From Lysobacter enzymogenes (lineage in GTDB: Bacteria; Pseudomonadota; Gammaproteobacteria; Xanthomonadales; Xanthomonadaceae), in assembly GCF_017355525.1 (NCBI RefSeq), contig NZ_CP067395.1, forward strand, positions 62,001 to 126,000: 64,000 bases of DNA, read 5' to 3'. Below, one piece after another: positions 46,738-57,700 of the stretch (position 1 is its first letter; each line of letters starts with the position of its first letter). The translations under genes and the position numbers were made by a program. The notes beneath the pieces were generated by a model. That model saw nothing but the letters and a program-made list of their open reading frames with translations, was not told where the DNA came from and ran no database searches.

Positions 46738-47695
46738 GTCGATAGGCATCGTGGGCGCGCGCGGACACGTCGGCGCCGATCTGGTCCGGCTGATCGCCGC
46801 GCACCCGCAGTTCGAACTGGCGTTCGTGTCCTCGCGCGAGCTGGCCGGGCAGAAGCTCGCCGACCACATTCCCGAGTACGCGGCCAAGAATCCCGAACTG
46901 CGTTACAGCTCGCCGAGCCACGAAGAACTGCCCGGCCTCGGCGCCGACGCGGTGGTGCTGGCGCTGCCGAACGGCAAGGCCGCCGACTGCGTGGCCGCGT
47001 TCGACGCGGTCGGCGTCGACCCGGTCATCGTCGACCTGTCGGCCGACTACCGCTTCGACGACCGCTGGTACTACGGCCTGCCCGAGCTGACCCGCGCGCA
47101 GTTCCACGGCCAGCGCCGGATCAGCAATCCCGGCTGCTACGCCAGCGCCATGCAACTGGCGATCGCGCCGCTGCTGAACGTGCTGGAAGGCCCGGTGCAG
47201 TGCTTCGGCGTGTCGGGCTATTCCGGCGCGGGCACCACGCCCTCGGACAAGAACGACCCCGAGAAGCTGCGCGACAACCTGATGCCGTACGCGCTGACCG
47301 GCCACCTGCACGAGCGCGAAGTGACCCGTCACCTCGGCCACGCGGTCGAGTTCATGCCGCACGTGGCGCCGCATTTCCGCGGCCTCACCGTCACCTCGAA
47401 CCTGCACCTGGAACGCCGCTTCGACCGCGAGGAACTGGTCGAGCACTACCACCGCCAGTACGACGGCGAAGCGCTGGTGCGGGTGACCGATGGCGCGCCG
47501 TGGGTCAGCGACATCGCCGGCAAGCACCACGTCGACGTCGGCGGCTTCGCGCTGTCGGAAGACGGCCGCCGCGTGGTGGTGGTGTCGACGCTCGACAATC
47601 TGCTCAAGGGCGCGGCGACGCAGGCCCTGCAGAACCTCAACCTGGCGTTTGGCCTGGACGAACTGGCCGGCATTCAAGCGCACCCGCGACCGTGA
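46730..47695 (+). CDS. argC: N-acetyl-gamma-glutamyl-phosphate reductase
   Basis: A 321-residue NADP-dependent reductase. [16 protein letters not shown] is the cofactor loop, NPGCYASA carries the catalytic Cys (near residue 134), and [16 protein letters not shown] the active-site His region. It reduces N-acetylglutamyl phosphate to the semialdehyde. It overlaps the GNAT gene by 8 bp. A 164-bp gap follows before proS. Confidence 0.96.
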   Translation: MAKSIGIVGARGHVGADLVRLIAAHPQFELAFVSSRELAGQKLADHIPEYAAKNPELRYSSPSHEELPGLGADAVVLALPNGKAADCVAAFDAVGVDPVIVDLSADYRFDDRWYYGLPELTRAQFHGQRRISNPGCYASAMQLAIAPLLNVLEGPVQCFGVSGYSGAGTTPSDKNDPEKLRDNLMPYALTGHLHEREVTRHLGHAVEFMPHVAPHFRGLTVTSNLHLERRFDREELVEHYHRQYDGEALVRVTDGAPWVSDIAGKHHVDVGGFALSEDGRRVVVVSTLDNLLKGAATQALQNLNLAFGLDELAGIQAHPRP

Positions 47696-47729
47696 TGTCC
47701 TGACGCGTCCCCTCGTCGCGAGGGGGCAA

Positions 47730-47783
47730 GGGATCCGCCCGGCCGCGCGCGGCCGCAGGCGAGCGCGGCGGCCGGCGGATCCC
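47730..47783 (+). promoter_or_regulatory. Long GC-rich hairpin in the proS leader
   Basis: GGGATCCGCC (47730-47739) pairs perfectly with GGCGGATCCC (47774-47783), extended inwards after one bulge by GGCC/GGCC. The hairpin tip is GC-rich. It lies 77 bp upstream of the proS ATG. No T-run follows, so it is not a simple terminator. A processing site, a stability element or a remnant T-box-like control are possible; I see no T-box consensus. Confidence 0.5.
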
Positions 47784-47859
47784 TCAGGCTTCCTTCTTGC
47801 GAAGGATCTCTCGGTAGGGAATCCGGCCACGTTCGGCCGGGCGTTCGGAGTACCACCCC

Positions 47860-49191
47860 ATGCGTCTGTCGCGTTACTTGCTGCCCACCCTGAAGGAAAA
47901 CCCCGCCGAGGCGCAGATCGCCTCGCACCGCCTGATGCTGCGCGCCGGCCTGATCCGGCAAGAGGCCGCCGGCATCTACTCGTGGCTGCCGGCCGGCCTG
48001 CGCACGCTGCGCAAGATCGAAGCCATCGTGCGCGAGGAAATGAACCGCGCCGGCGCGCTGGAACTGCTGATGCCGACCCTGCAGCTGGCCGACCTGTGGC
48101 GCGAAAGCGGCCGCTACGACGCCTACGGGCCCGAAATGCTGCGCATCCGCGACCGCCACGAGCGCGAGCTGCTGTACGGGCCCACCAACGAGGACATGGT
48201 CACCGCGATCTTCCGCGCCAACGTCAAGAGCTACCGCGCGCTGCCGATGAACCTCTACCACGTGCAGTGGAAGTTCCGCGACGAACAGCGCCCGCGCTTC
48301 GGGGTCATGCGCGGCCGCGAGTTCCTGATGAAGGACGCGTACTCGTTCGACATCGACGAGGCGTCCGCGCGCCGCTCCTACCGGCGCATGTTCGTCGCCT
48401 ACCTGCGCACCTTCGCGCGCATGGGCATCCGCGCGATCCCGATGCGCGCCGAAACCGGCCCCATCGGTGGCGACCTCTCGCACGAATTCCTGGTGCTGGC
48501 GCAGACCGGCGAATCGGCGGTGTATTGCGACAAGGCCGTGCTCGACCTGCCGATCCCCGGCGCCGGCGTCGACTACGACGGCGACCTGGAACCGATCGTG
48601 CAGCAATGGACCGCGCCGTACGCCGCCACCGAGGACGTGCACGACATCGAACGCTTCGAACGCGAAGTGCCGGCCGAACGGCGGGTGCAGACGCGCGGCA
48701 TCGAAGTCGGGCAGGTGTTCTACTTCGGCACCAAGTACTCGGCGCCGATGAAGGCGCTGGTGGCCGGCCCCGACGGCGGCGAGAAACCCATTCACGGCGG
48801 CTCTTACGGCATCGGCGTGTCGCGGTTGCTCGGCGCGATCATCGAAGCGGGTCACGACGACGCCGGCATCGTTTGGCCTGACGCGGTGGCGCCGTTCAAC
48901 GTCGGCATCGTCAACCTCGACCCGGGCGACGCGCAAATCGACGCCGTCTGCGCCGGCGTGCAGGACTCGCTCGAAGCGATGGGCCTGGACGCCTTGCACG
49001 ACGACACCGACGAACGCCCCGGAGTGAAGTTCGCGCGCATGGACCTGCTGGGCCTGCCGTGGCAACTGATCGTCGGCCGCCGCGGCCTCGGCCAAGGCAC
49101 GGTCGAACTCAAGCGCCGCGCGAGCGGCGAACGGCTGACGCTGGCGCCGCACGACGCCGTCGCGCACATCGCCAATCATCTTTCTTCCTGA
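47860..49191 (+). CDS. proS: Prolyl-tRNA synthetase, short alphaproteobacterial type without INS editing domain
   Basis: A 443-residue class II synthetase. Motif 1 lies around [20 protein letters not shown], motif 2 is [20 protein letters not shown], motif 3 [16 protein letters not shown]. coli-type bacterial ProRS has about 570 residues with an INS domain that hydrolyses mischarged Ala-tRNA(Pro). Here the catalytic core runs through [15 protein letters not shown] to [15 protein letters not shown] with only a short linker. That is the alphaproteobacterial form. The anticodon-binding domain (350-443) is complete. A gene for the main ProRS may exist elsewhere in the genome. It sits inside the arg/pro cluster between argC and argH. 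Confidence 0.93.
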   Translation: MRLSRYLLPTLKENPAEAQIASHRLMLRAGLIRQEAAGIYSWLPAGLRTLRKIEAIVREEMNRAGALELLMPTLQLADLWRESGRYDAYGPEMLRIRDRHERELLYGPTNEDMVTAIFRANVKSYRALPMNLYHVQWKFRDEQRPRFGVMRGREFLMKDAYSFDIDEASARRSYRRMFVAYLRTFARMGIRAIPMRAETGPIGGDLSHEFLVLAQTGESAVYCDKAVLDLPIPGAGVDYDGDLEPIVQQWTAPYAATEDVHDIERFEREVPAERRVQTRGIEVGQVFYFGTKYSAPMKALVAGPDGGEKPIHGGSYGIGVSRLLGAIIEAGHDDAGIVWPDAVAPFNVGIVNLDPGDAQIDAVCAGVQDSLEAMGLDALHDDTDERPGVKFARMDLLGLPWQLIVGRRGLGQGTVELKRRASGERLTLAPHDAVAHIANHLSS

Positions 49192-49228
49192 TCTTTCCTT
49201 TCAGAACCGCATTCGAGCGAACGCCCCC

Positions 49229-50518
49229 ATGTCCGATCTGCTTTGGCAAAAACCCGGCGTCAAGGTCGACGCGCGCATCCAGAACTTCCTCGCCGGCGAG
49301 GACGTGATCCTGGACCGCGAATTCTTCGTGTTCGACATCCAGGCCAGCCGCGCGCACGCGCAGGGCCTGCAGCAGATCGGCATCCTCAGCGCCGAGGAAC
49401 TCGACGGCCTGTCGCGCGAACTCGACGCGCTGGCCGACGACTTCCAGGCCGGCCGCTTCGTGCTCGACGAGCGTTTCGAAGACGGCCATTCGGCCATCGA
49501 AGGCCGCTTGATCGAGCGCCTCGGCGACGCCGGCCGCAAGATCCACACCGGCCGCAGCCGCAACGACCAGATCCTGGTCGCCACGCGGTTGTGGCTGAAA
49601 GACCGGCTGGCGCGCGTCTACGCGCTGTGCCGCGAAACCGCCGACGTCGCGCTCGCGCGCGCCGACGCCGAGCGCGACCTGCCGCTGCCGGGCTACACCC
49701 ACCTGCAACGCGCCGTGGTCTCCAGCGCCGGCATGTGGTGGGCGGCCTGGGCCGAGGGTTACATCGACAACGCCGTGCGCGCGCGGCAGACGCTCGACTG
49801 GGTCGACGCCAATCCGCTCGGCAGCGCCGCCGGCTACGGCGTCAACCTGCCGCTGGCGCGCGACCACACGACGCAAGCGCTCGGCTTCGGCCGCATGCAG
49901 GTGGCCGCGGCGTACGCGCAACTGTCGCGCGGCAAGTTCGAACTCGGCGCGATCGACGCGCTGTCGACCGCCTTGCTCGACCTGCGCCGCCTCGCCTGGG
50001 ACCTGAGCCTGTTCACCAGCGCCGAGTTCGGCTTCGTCGCGCTGCCGGCCGAATACACCACCGGCAGCTCGATCATGCCGAACAAGCGCAACCCGGACGT
50101 GATCGAACTGATGCGCGCCAGCTACTCCGCCGTCGCGGCCGCGCGCACCGAGATCGAACACCTGCTGTCGTTGCCCTCGGGCTACCACCGCGACCTGCAA
50201 TTCTCCAAGGGCGCGATCTTCCACGCCTTCGGCCGCGGCCTCGGTGCGTTGGAACTGCTGCCCGACCTGCTGCGCAACCTGGAATGGAAGCCGCAGGCGA
50301 TGCGCGCCGCACTCGACCCGTCGATGTACGCCACCGACCTCGCCGTCGATCTGGCCCGCCAGGGCCTGCCGTTCCGCGACGCCTACAAGCAGGCCGCCGA
50401 CCCGGCGCGCTGGGCGCAGGGCGACCCGGAAGCCAGTCTGGCCGCGCGCGTCTCGCCCGGCGCCGCCGCCGATCTGCGCCTGGAAGTGCTGCAAGCGCGA
50501 TTGAAGGAACTCACATGA
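49229..50518 (+). CDS. argH: Argininosuccinate lyase
   Basis: A 429-residue member of the fumarase/aspartase superfamily. Signature [19 protein letters not shown] near residue 285 holds the catalytic Ser loop. [10 protein letters not shown] and [12 protein letters not shown] are the other two conserved regions. It releases fumarate and arginine. Its stop overlaps proB by ATGA. Confidence 0.96.
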   Translation: MSDLLWQKPGVKVDARIQNFLAGEDVILDREFFVFDIQASRAHAQGLQQIGILSAEELDGLSRELDALADDFQAGRFVLDERFEDGHSAIEGRLIERLGDAGRKIHTGRSRNDQILVATRLWLKDRLARVYALCRETADVALARADAERDLPLPGYTHLQRAVVSSAGMWWAAWAEGYIDNAVRARQTLDWVDANPLGSAAGYGVNLPLARDHTTQALGFGRMQVAAAYAQLSRGKFELGAIDALSTALLDLRRLAWDLSLFTSAEFGFVALPAEYTTGSSIMPNKRNPDVIELMRASYSAVAAARTEIEHLLSLPSGYHRDLQFSKGAIFHAFGRGLGALELLPDLLRNLEWKPQAMRAALDPSMYATDLAVDLARQGLPFRDAYKQAADPARWAQGDPEASLAARVSPGAAADLRLEVLQARLKELT

Positions 50519-51708
50519 GCGCCGCGGCAAAGGACTTCGCCGCGCAGCCTTTGCCGAACTGGCGCCGCGCCGTGCTCAAGGTCGGCAGCAGCCTGCTCGC
50601 CGGCTTCGAAGGCGGCGGGCTCGACCCGCGCTATGCCGCGGGGCTGGCGCGCTTCATCGAAAGCGCGCGCGAACAGCAGCGCGAGGTGGTGCTGGTCTCG
50701 TCCGGCGCGGTCGCTGCCGGACGCAGCCGGATCAAAGCCGGCGGCGACGGACTGGTGCTGCGGCAGGCATTGGCCTCGCTCGGTCAGGCCTCGCTGATCG
50801 CGTTCTGGCAGCAACTGTCGAGCGTGCCGGTCGCGCAGGTGCTGCTGACCCACGACGACCTGCGCAACCGCCGCCGCTACCTCAACGCGCGCGCCTCGCT
50901 GCGCGAGTTGCTGCGGCTCGGCGCGCTGCCGGTCATCAACGAGAACGACACCGTCGCCGTCGACGAGCTCAAGCTCGGCGACAACGACAACCTCGCCGCC
51001 GCGGTCGCCTCGCTGGTCGACGCCGACCTGCTGCTGATCGCCACCGACATCGGCGGGCTCTACAGCGGCCACCCGCAGCGCGACCCGAACGCGCGGCCGA
51101 TCGAGCGCGTCGCCGCGGTCACGCCCGAACTGCTGCTTGCCGCCAGCGGCGGCGCCGGCGCGCTCGGCACCGGCGGCATGCGCACCAAACTCGAAGCCGG
51201 GGCCAAGGCGGCTACGGCCGGCGTCGCCACCGCGCTGTTCTGCGGCCGCGACAGCGAAGTGGTGGACGCGCTCGCCCAAGGCCTGCTGCACGGCACCCTG
51301 ATCGCCGCGCAAAGCGACCGCCTGCGCGCGCGCAAGCAATGGCTGCGCCACGCGCCGGCCAGCGGCGCCCTGCGCATCGACGCCGGCGCGGCCAACGCGC
51401 TGCGCGTGCGCGGCGCCTCGCTGCTGCCGGGCGGGGTGGTGGAGGTCGAAGGCGAATTCCGCCGCGGCGACGTGGTCGAACTGCGCGTGGCCGGGGATGG
51501 CGGCGATTCGGTCGGGCGGGGGCTGGTGCAGTACAACTCGGCCGAGCTTGCGCGGATCAAAGGCCGGCACAGCCGCGATATCGAAGCGGTGCTGGGCTTC
51601 GGTTATGGCGAATCGGTGGTGCATCGCGACGATCTGGTGATGATCGGCGGCAACGACTCCAGCAGCGCAATCGAAACTACGGCTTCGGCCCAAGGAACGT
51701 CCTCATGA
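50515..51708 (+). CDS. proB: Glutamate 5-kinase
   Basis: A 397-residue kinase: amino-acid kinase domain (18-270; [48 protein letters not shown]) and a C-terminal PUA domain (about 285-370). It phosphorylates glutamate in the first step of proline synthesis and is proline-inhibited in relatives. It is coupled on both sides by ATGA overlaps (argH and proA). Confidence 0.96.
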   Translation: MSAAAKDFAAQPLPNWRRAVLKVGSSLLAGFEGGGLDPRYAAGLARFIESAREQQREVVLVSSGAVAAGRSRIKAGGDGLVLRQALASLGQASLIAFWQQLSSVPVAQVLLTHDDLRNRRRYLNARASLRELLRLGALPVINENDTVAVDELKLGDNDNLAAAVASLVDADLLLIATDIGGLYSGHPQRDPNARPIERVAAVTPELLLAASGGAGALGTGGMRTKLEAGAKAATAGVATALFCGRDSEVVDALAQGLLHGTLIAAQSDRLRARKQWLRHAPASGALRIDAGAANALRVRGASLLPGGVVEVEGEFRRGDVVELRVAGDGGDSVGRGLVQYNSAELARIKGRHSRDIEAVLGFGYGESVVHRDDLVMIGGNDSSSAIETTASAQGTSS

Positions 51709-52973
51709 GCGGTTACGTCCGTACCTTGGCCGAACGCGCCCGCGCGGCCTCGCTGACCCTGGCCGCGCTCGACGGCGCCGAACGCGCCGCGCTGATCGCG
51801 GCGATGGCCGACCAGCTCGACGCACAGACCGACACCATCCTCGCCGCCAACGCCGAAGACCTCGCCCGCGGCGACGCCGCCGGGCTCAGCGCCGCGATGC
51901 TCGACCGCCTGCGCCTGGACCCGCCGCGTCTGAGCGCCATCGCCGGCGCGCTGCGCGAAGTGGCCGCGCAGCCCGACCCGCTCGACGGCGTCACCCGCAG
52001 CGAAACCCGCCCCAACGGCCTCACCATCGAACGCAAGCGCGTACCGCTGGGCCTCATCGCGATGATCTACGAATCGCGCCCCAACGTGACCGCCGACGCC
52101 GCCGCGCTGTGCCTGAAGGCCGGCAACGCCGTGCTGCTGCGCGGCGGCTCGGAAGCGCGCGCCAGCAACGCCGCCATCGCCGCGGCCCTGCACGCCGCGC
52201 TGCGCGAGCGCGGCCTGCCCATTGCTGCGGTGTCGCTGATCGAAGACACCGCGCGCGAACACGTGCTGGAACTGCTGCAACTGTCCGACCTGATCGACCT
52301 GGCGATCCCGCGCGGCGGCGAAAGCCTGATCCGCTTCGTCGCCGAACACGCGCGCGTGCCGGTCATCAAGCACTACAAGGGCGTCTGCCACCTCTACGTC
52401 GACCGCGCCGCCGACCTCGATCTCGCGCTGAACCTGCTGGTCGACGGCAAAGCCTCGCGCCCCGGCGTGTGCAACGCGCTGGAAACCCTGCTGGTGCACC
52501 GCGACATCGCCGATGCGTTCCTGCCGCGCGCCCTGGCCGCGCTGGCCGCACGCGGCGTCGAAGTCCGCGGCTGCGAGCGCGTGCGCGCCCACGCCCCGCA
52601 ACTCGCCCTGGCGAGCGAAGCCGACTACGCCGCCGAATACCTCGACCTCATCATCGCCGCGCGCGTCGTCGACGACCTCGACCAAGCCCTGGCCCACATC
52701 GCCCGACACGGCTCCGACCATACCGAAGTCATCGCCACCGCCGATGCGGCCACCGCCGAAGCGTTCGTGCGCCGCACCCGCAGCTCCGCGGTGATGGTCA
52801 ACGCCTCCTCGCGCTTCAACGACGGCGGCCAGCTCGGCCTCGGCGCCGAGATCGGCATCTCGACCACGCGATTGCACGCCTACGGCCCGATGGGCGTCGA
52901 ATCGCTGACCATCGAGCGTTTCGTCGTACGTGGGGCAGGGCAGGTGCGCCACCCCGAGTCCCTGAACCACTGA
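51705..52973 (+). CDS. proA: Glutamate-5-semialdehyde dehydrogenase
   Basis: A 422-residue aldehyde-dehydrogenase-superfamily reductase. [31 protein letters not shown] and [13 protein letters not shown] (catalytic Cys in the last, near residue 227) are diagnostic. It reduces glutamyl phosphate. This is the last gene of the cluster; a GAGCGGCG repeat begins 26 bp after the stop. Confidence 0.97.
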   Translation: MSGYVRTLAERARAASLTLAALDGAERAALIAAMADQLDAQTDTILAANAEDLARGDAAGLSAAMLDRLRLDPPRLSAIAGALREVAAQPDPLDGVTRSETRPNGLTIERKRVPLGLIAMIYESRPNVTADAAALCLKAGNAVLLRGGSEARASNAAIAAALHAALRERGLPIAAVSLIEDTAREHVLELLQLSDLIDLAIPRGGESLIRFVAEHARVPVIKHYKGVCHLYVDRAADLDLALNLLVDGKASRPGVCNALETLLVHRDIADAFLPRALAALAARGVEVRGCERVRAHAPQLALASEADYAAEYLDLIIAARVVDDLDQALAHIARHGSDHTEVIATADAATAEAFVRRTRSSAVMVNASSRFNDGGQLGLGAEIGISTTRLHAYGPMGVESLTIERFVVRGAGQVRHPESLNH

Positions 52974-52998
52974 CGTCCCGCGCATCGTCCTGACCTCC

Positions 52999-53087
52999 CT
53001 GTAGGAGCGGCGCAAGCCGCGACCGCAGGGTCGCCAGCTTGCGCCGCAAGCGAGGTTTCGCGGTCGCGGCTCGCGCCGCTCCTACAG
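52999..53087. repeat. GAGCGGCG palindrome, complete copy after proA
   Basis: Arms CTGTAGGAGCGGCGCAAGCC... (52999 on) and its near-complement ending GCTCCTACAG (53087), separated by TTGCGCCGCAAGCGAGG. The copies at 54601 and 60881 share this longer spacer. Confidence 0.93.
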
Positions 53088-53155
53088 GGGCGCCCAACGT
53101 CAGCGCGCGCAACGGCCCGTCCGCACCGTTGCGCGCACATCGTCGCTACGCGCGC

Positions 53156-54466
53156 TTACGGCCCCGCAAGCACGTTGCCGCCGATCGCCTTGTTGGCCCC
53201 GGTTCCGCCATCGAACAAGCCGGACGTCACCGCACCGCCCATCAGATTGTTCGAAATGATGTAGCGGTCCGACACGCCATGGAACACCGACACCGAATAG
53301 CGCTGCGACGGGATCGTGTTGGCGCGGGCGAAGTTGCAGCCCAATACCTCGAAATCCGACGCGCCCGGCCGGAACGCGATGCCGTCGCACGTGTTGGCGC
53401 CGCTGGTGCCGTTGCTGTACACCGAGCAGCCCATGAACTTGACGAACTGGCCGCCGGCATCGATCCGGGCGCCGTCGTTGGCGTTGTTGAGGATGCGGCA
53501 GGCATTGAAGACGATCTCGTTGCCCGACAGCACGTAGATGCCGTGGCCCACTGCATTGGCCGCCGGCCCGGTGGCGCTGGCGAACCAGCAATCGACGAAG
53601 TTCGCCGAATAACAGCCGTTGATGACCAACCCGTTGCGCTGCGGGCTGTCGCAGATGACCTGGCTGAAGAACAGATTTTCCGGCGGCCGCGGCGCGCCGA
53701 GGTCGTTGACGATGTTGACGCTGGTGGCCAGGCCGCTGGATTCGAGCAGGCACATGAAGAACTGCAAGCCCTCGGCATGGCTGCCGATGTAGATCCCGTA
53801 GCCGCCGTTGCCCGAACGCACCGACAGGTTCTGCACCCGCACGTTGACGATCTTGCTCTGCGCGTCGACGCCGCGCAGCACCAGCCCGCCGTCCTGCAGG
53901 CCGACCTTGTCCACCGCCACATGCTCGATGACGCCGTAATACACGCTGCGCAGCCGCACGCCGCCGGGCAGGCCGGACGCCACGACGATGTCCTGCAGGC
54001 TGAGGTTGTAGACCGTTCCGCCGGACAGCACCGACTGATCGACGCCATAGCACGAACCGCTGCCGCCGCCGTTGTTGTCGAGGGTGAAGCCGCGCAGGGT
54101 GATGCCGGTAAGGATGTTGCTGCCGCAATTGATCCAGAACACGCCGGTCGACGGCGCCGACTGGCTGATCGTGACCGAGGCGCTGCCGGCGCCGATCAGC
54201 TCGATGCCCGTGGCGATCGCCAGGGCCGCGCTGATGCGGTAAATCCCATCGGGAAAGAACAGCGACTTTCCCGCCGAAGCGTTTATCGCCGCTTGCAACG
54301 CCGCGGTGTCGTCGGTAACGCCGTCGCCGACGGCGCCGAACGATTTGACGCTGACGTAGTTCGCCGCGGACTGCGTCTGAACCTGCGCGTGCGACGGCAG
54401 GCTGCCGGCCGCAAGCGTGCCGCCGACGGCGTAGGGAAGGGTGCCGAGAAACTTGCGACGCTCCAT
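53156..54466 (-). CDS. Tat-exported right-handed beta-helix protein (pectate lyase 3-like)
   Basis: A 436-residue protein. The N terminus MERRKFLGTLPYAVGG is a twin-arginine-type signal (RRKFL) ending SHAQ. The mature protein begins YVSVKSFGAVGDGVTDDTAA, the hallmark of pectate-lyase-3/GH28-like beta-helix proteins, and continues with beta-helix coils rich in Asn and Val. No catalytic Asp triad typical of polygalacturonases can be assigned. The start (54466) has AAGGAG nine bases upstream; the reading frame stays open further upstream into a repeat but without a ribosome site. The substrate is probably a polysaccharide. Confidence 0.82.
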   Translation of the reverse strand: MERRKFLGTLPYAVGGTLAAGSLPSHAQVQTQSAANYVSVKSFGAVGDGVTDDTAALQAAINASAGKSLFFPDGIYRISAALAIATGIELIGAGSASVTISQSAPSTGVFWINCGSNILTGITLRGFTLDNNGGGSGSCYGVDQSVLSGGTVYNLSLQDIVVASGLPGGVRLRSVYYGVIEHVAVDKVGLQDGGLVLRGVDAQSKIVNVRVQNLSVRSGNGGYGIYIGSHAEGLQFFMCLLESSGLATSVNIVNDLGAPRPPENLFFSQVICDSPQRNGLVINGCYSANFVDCWFASATGPAANAVGHGIYVLSGNEIVFNACRILNNANDGARIDAGGQFVKFMGCSVYSNGTSGANTCDGIAFRPGASDFEVLGCNFARANTIPSQRYSVSVFHGVSDRYIISNNLMGGAVTSGLFDGGTGANKAIGGNVLAGP

Positions 54467-54600
54467 GAAATGCTCCTTGGGGTTGAAATCCGACTGCTCC
54501 GTTTGCGGCGCTGCGGACGTGGGGAGATGAAACACTGTCATCGCGCAGCCGGTGGCGGACCGGACACTCACAGGACGGGGTCGAACCCTCGCGACAGCCC

Positions 54601-54689
54601 CTGTAGGAGCGGCGCGAGCCGCGACCGCGGGGTGGCCAGGTTGCGCCGTAAGCGAGGTTTCGCGGTCGCGGCTCGCGCCGCTCCTACAG
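54601..54689. repeat. GAGCGGCG palindrome, complete copy
   Basis: The arms start CTGTAGGAGCGGCGCGAGCC and end GCTCCTACAG, with a spacer related to that at 52999-53087. It lies 27 bp from the 3' end of the helicase gene. Confidence 0.95.
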
Positions 54690-54716
54690 GGAGTCAGCCG
54701 ATTGCCGAGCAGAGCT

Positions 54717-57700
54717 TCAGCGCCAACGCCGCCGCTTCGCGCCCGCCGGCCGCGAGGCCGCCGTCGCCGAGGTTTCCTTGCACGGCAGGCACACGCGCCC
54801 GAACCCGCCCGCACCGTCCTTCAGCGCCGGATCGAAAAACTCCGCCTGCTCCTTGATCTTGCCGCAGCGCGAACACGTCTTGAGCTCCTTGCTCGCCAAC
54901 CCCGCCGCCTGCGACTGCACCTGACTGACCGCTTCGGAGCGATGCTCGCCGAGCGCGATCTCCACCAGCCGGTACAGACGCTCCGACAAGGTCGCGACCG
55001 GATCGTCGCCGAGGTTGAACCGGTTGATGCGCAAGAACCGATAGCCGTAGCTCTCCAGCGTCAGCTGGCGCTCGACATCGGCCTCATGCAGATAGCGCTC
55101 GTGATTGCCGACATGGATATGCCGGCCTTTCTGGAAGTGGTACTCGAACCCGTCGTACTCGATCACGATCTGGATCGGTCCCTTCGGCGACTGGTACGTC
55201 ACCAGGAAATCCACGCGCCACGCCGGGTGCTGGTAAGTCGGGTCCAGTTGCTTAAGGTAAGCGCCGACCTCGAACTGAGCAAAAACGTCGATCCCCTCGA
55301 TGTTCTCCTGATAGAACGGCGTCTTGTGCAGCCAATCCAGCACCCGCGCTTCCATCGGGCTCGACGCATCGACTTCGTCCACGTCCGGCAGGCGCGCGGC
55401 GTGGTTCAGCACATTGGCGTAATGGTGCAAAGCCTGCCCGATCGCGCCGCGATACTCGCTCAGCGGCTTGGAATGGACGAACCACACCATTTCCTGCGCA
55501 CGGCTGAAACCGACGTTGAGGCGCTGCACCTTGAGCTTTTCCTCCACCGCCTGCTGCGCGTCGGTCAGTTCGACCGGGAAGACGTAGTTCAAGGCGTCGC
55601 TCCCGGCCGTGGCCACCATCGAATAGAAGATGATGTTGCGCTCCTCGCCCTGGCAGCTGTCGAAGGTCATCACCTTGAGCCGCAGCCGGCGCTCGAACTC
55701 CGCGCCCTGGGCATGGCTGAACAAGCGCTTGGACAGGTAGGTCTGCTGCTCGCGGAACGGGGTGATGATGCCCACCGTCGGCGCATCGTCCTCCTCGATC
55801 AGCTCCAGCAACCGCTCCAGGATGAAGTCCGCCTCGGCCTCGTTGGTGCCGCGGGTGACCTTCTTGCCGGTGGTGTCGACCTGATCGAATCGGATCACTT
55901 CGTCGACCGGCACGCCGCGGATCTTGATCGCCTGCAACTGGTGGCCGTAGAACGTCCCCGACGAATACCCGATCAGCTCCTGATAGGAACGGAAGTGCTT
56001 GCGCAGCATCACCGAGTACGACGCCGCGTGATTGCAGAACTCCAGGATCGAGCGCTTCACGTCGAACATCGACAGCCGCTGCAAGGCGTCGGCCGCGTCG
56101 CTGACGTTGCTGCGGAAGTAGTGGGTCAGCTCGCCGCGGTACTTCTCGTTCTGCTCGATGCTGGCATTCGACGACTTGACGTTGGAGAACTGCTTGTCGT
56201 CGCCCAACACCACCACCTTCTTCGCCCGCAGCAGCGCCGGCAGCGCCTGCGCGACCGACACCTGCGAGGCTTCGTCGATGACGACGACATCGAACAGGTC
56301 CGGCGCCAGCGGCATGAACTCGCCGAACTCGCGGATGCTGGCGATGATGACCGGGAAGCTTTCGCGCACCTGCCCGAACTTTTCCTCGGGAAACTTCTGC
56401 CGGCTTGCGATCACGCCGGCCAGGGCGCGCGCATCCGAGCGGTAATTGTCCATGAAGCCGATCAGCCGCTCGTCCACGTGCGAGTTCATCACCGACGTGT
56501 TCAAGCGCTCAAGCTGGGTCTTGGTTCCGACGTAATCGATCTGCGGCGCAGCGGCGAAGGCTTCGCGCGTGCGCAGCCAGCCGCTGAGGAAGCGGACGAC
56601 CAGCGGCCACAGGCGTGCATCGTCCTTCGGCCGTTCCAGCAGCTTGTCCAGGATCGTCGGGTCGATCCGGCGCAGCAGCGAAAACGCCTGCGCCGCGGCG
56701 GGCGCGATGGGATCGACGGGGCGCGCCATCGCCAGCCAGCGCCAGGCCGCGGGCAGGGCGTGTTCCAGCTCATGGCCGGCCAGCTTCAGCCGAAGGGCAT
56801 TGCCGCCCGACACCACGGCCTGCAACTGCGCCGCCGACGCCTTCAGCATCAGCGGCTGGCTGACCGGCAACAGATTGATCTGGCGTTCCAGCTCGCGCAC
56901 CTGCGCGCCGCGGAACAGGTAGCCCAGCACCGGCATGCGCAGCTGCTGGTAAGCGAGCAGCGCGGCGCCGAGCGCGCGCAGCTGAGCGGCGTCCAGTTGT
57001 TCGAACAGGTTCCAGGGGCAGGGGGCCGCGTCCTTGAGGAATTCGGCCAGCACCAACTCCAGGCTCAGGCGCTCCCACAGCGTAGCCGGCGAATAGTCGC
57101 GCTCCTCGAACACCTTCAGCAGATAGGCTTCCAGGTCCGGCAGCATCGGCGCGATGGCGTCCAGCTCGGTCAGCAGGCGCGCGTCCTTGCAGCGTTGTAA
57201 CTGCTCCAGCAAGGCCGGTTCCATCTCGGCCAGACGGCCTTCGTCCTGGTGCATCGCCTGCACCGCCGCCAGTTCGATCGCGCCCAGCGTGGTCACGGTG
57301 CGCGCGATCTGCTGCTTCAGGTCCGCGGCCTTGTCCTGCCGCTCGGCTTCCAGCCGCGCCTGATTGGCCTTCATCGCCTTCGCATACGCGCCGATCTGGC
57401 TGATGGTCTGGTTCGAGGTCAGCTTCTTGAAGTTCGCCGCCTGCTGGCCCAGCCGCAGCAGCGGATTCGGGAAATCCGGATCGTGCCGCACCCGCGACAT
57501 CGCCTCGGACAGCTTGTCGTACACCACGTCCAGCGCCTCGGTCTTGTCCGACAGCACCAGGCACGAGCGATGATTGAACGCGCAATCCGCGGCGATGGCG
57601 GTGATGGTGTGGCTCTTGCCGGTGCCCGGCGGCCCGGCCACCACGACGATCTTGCCCTGCGGGTGGCGCACCGCCAGCAGCACCTTGCGCTGCTCCTCGT

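Noticed and set aside
47860..49191. proS as a truncated pseudogene because it is 130 residues shorter than E. coli ProRS
   Set aside because: All class II motifs and the anticodon domain are intact and in frame; the missing part is exactly the INS domain, as in alphaproteobacterial ProRS.
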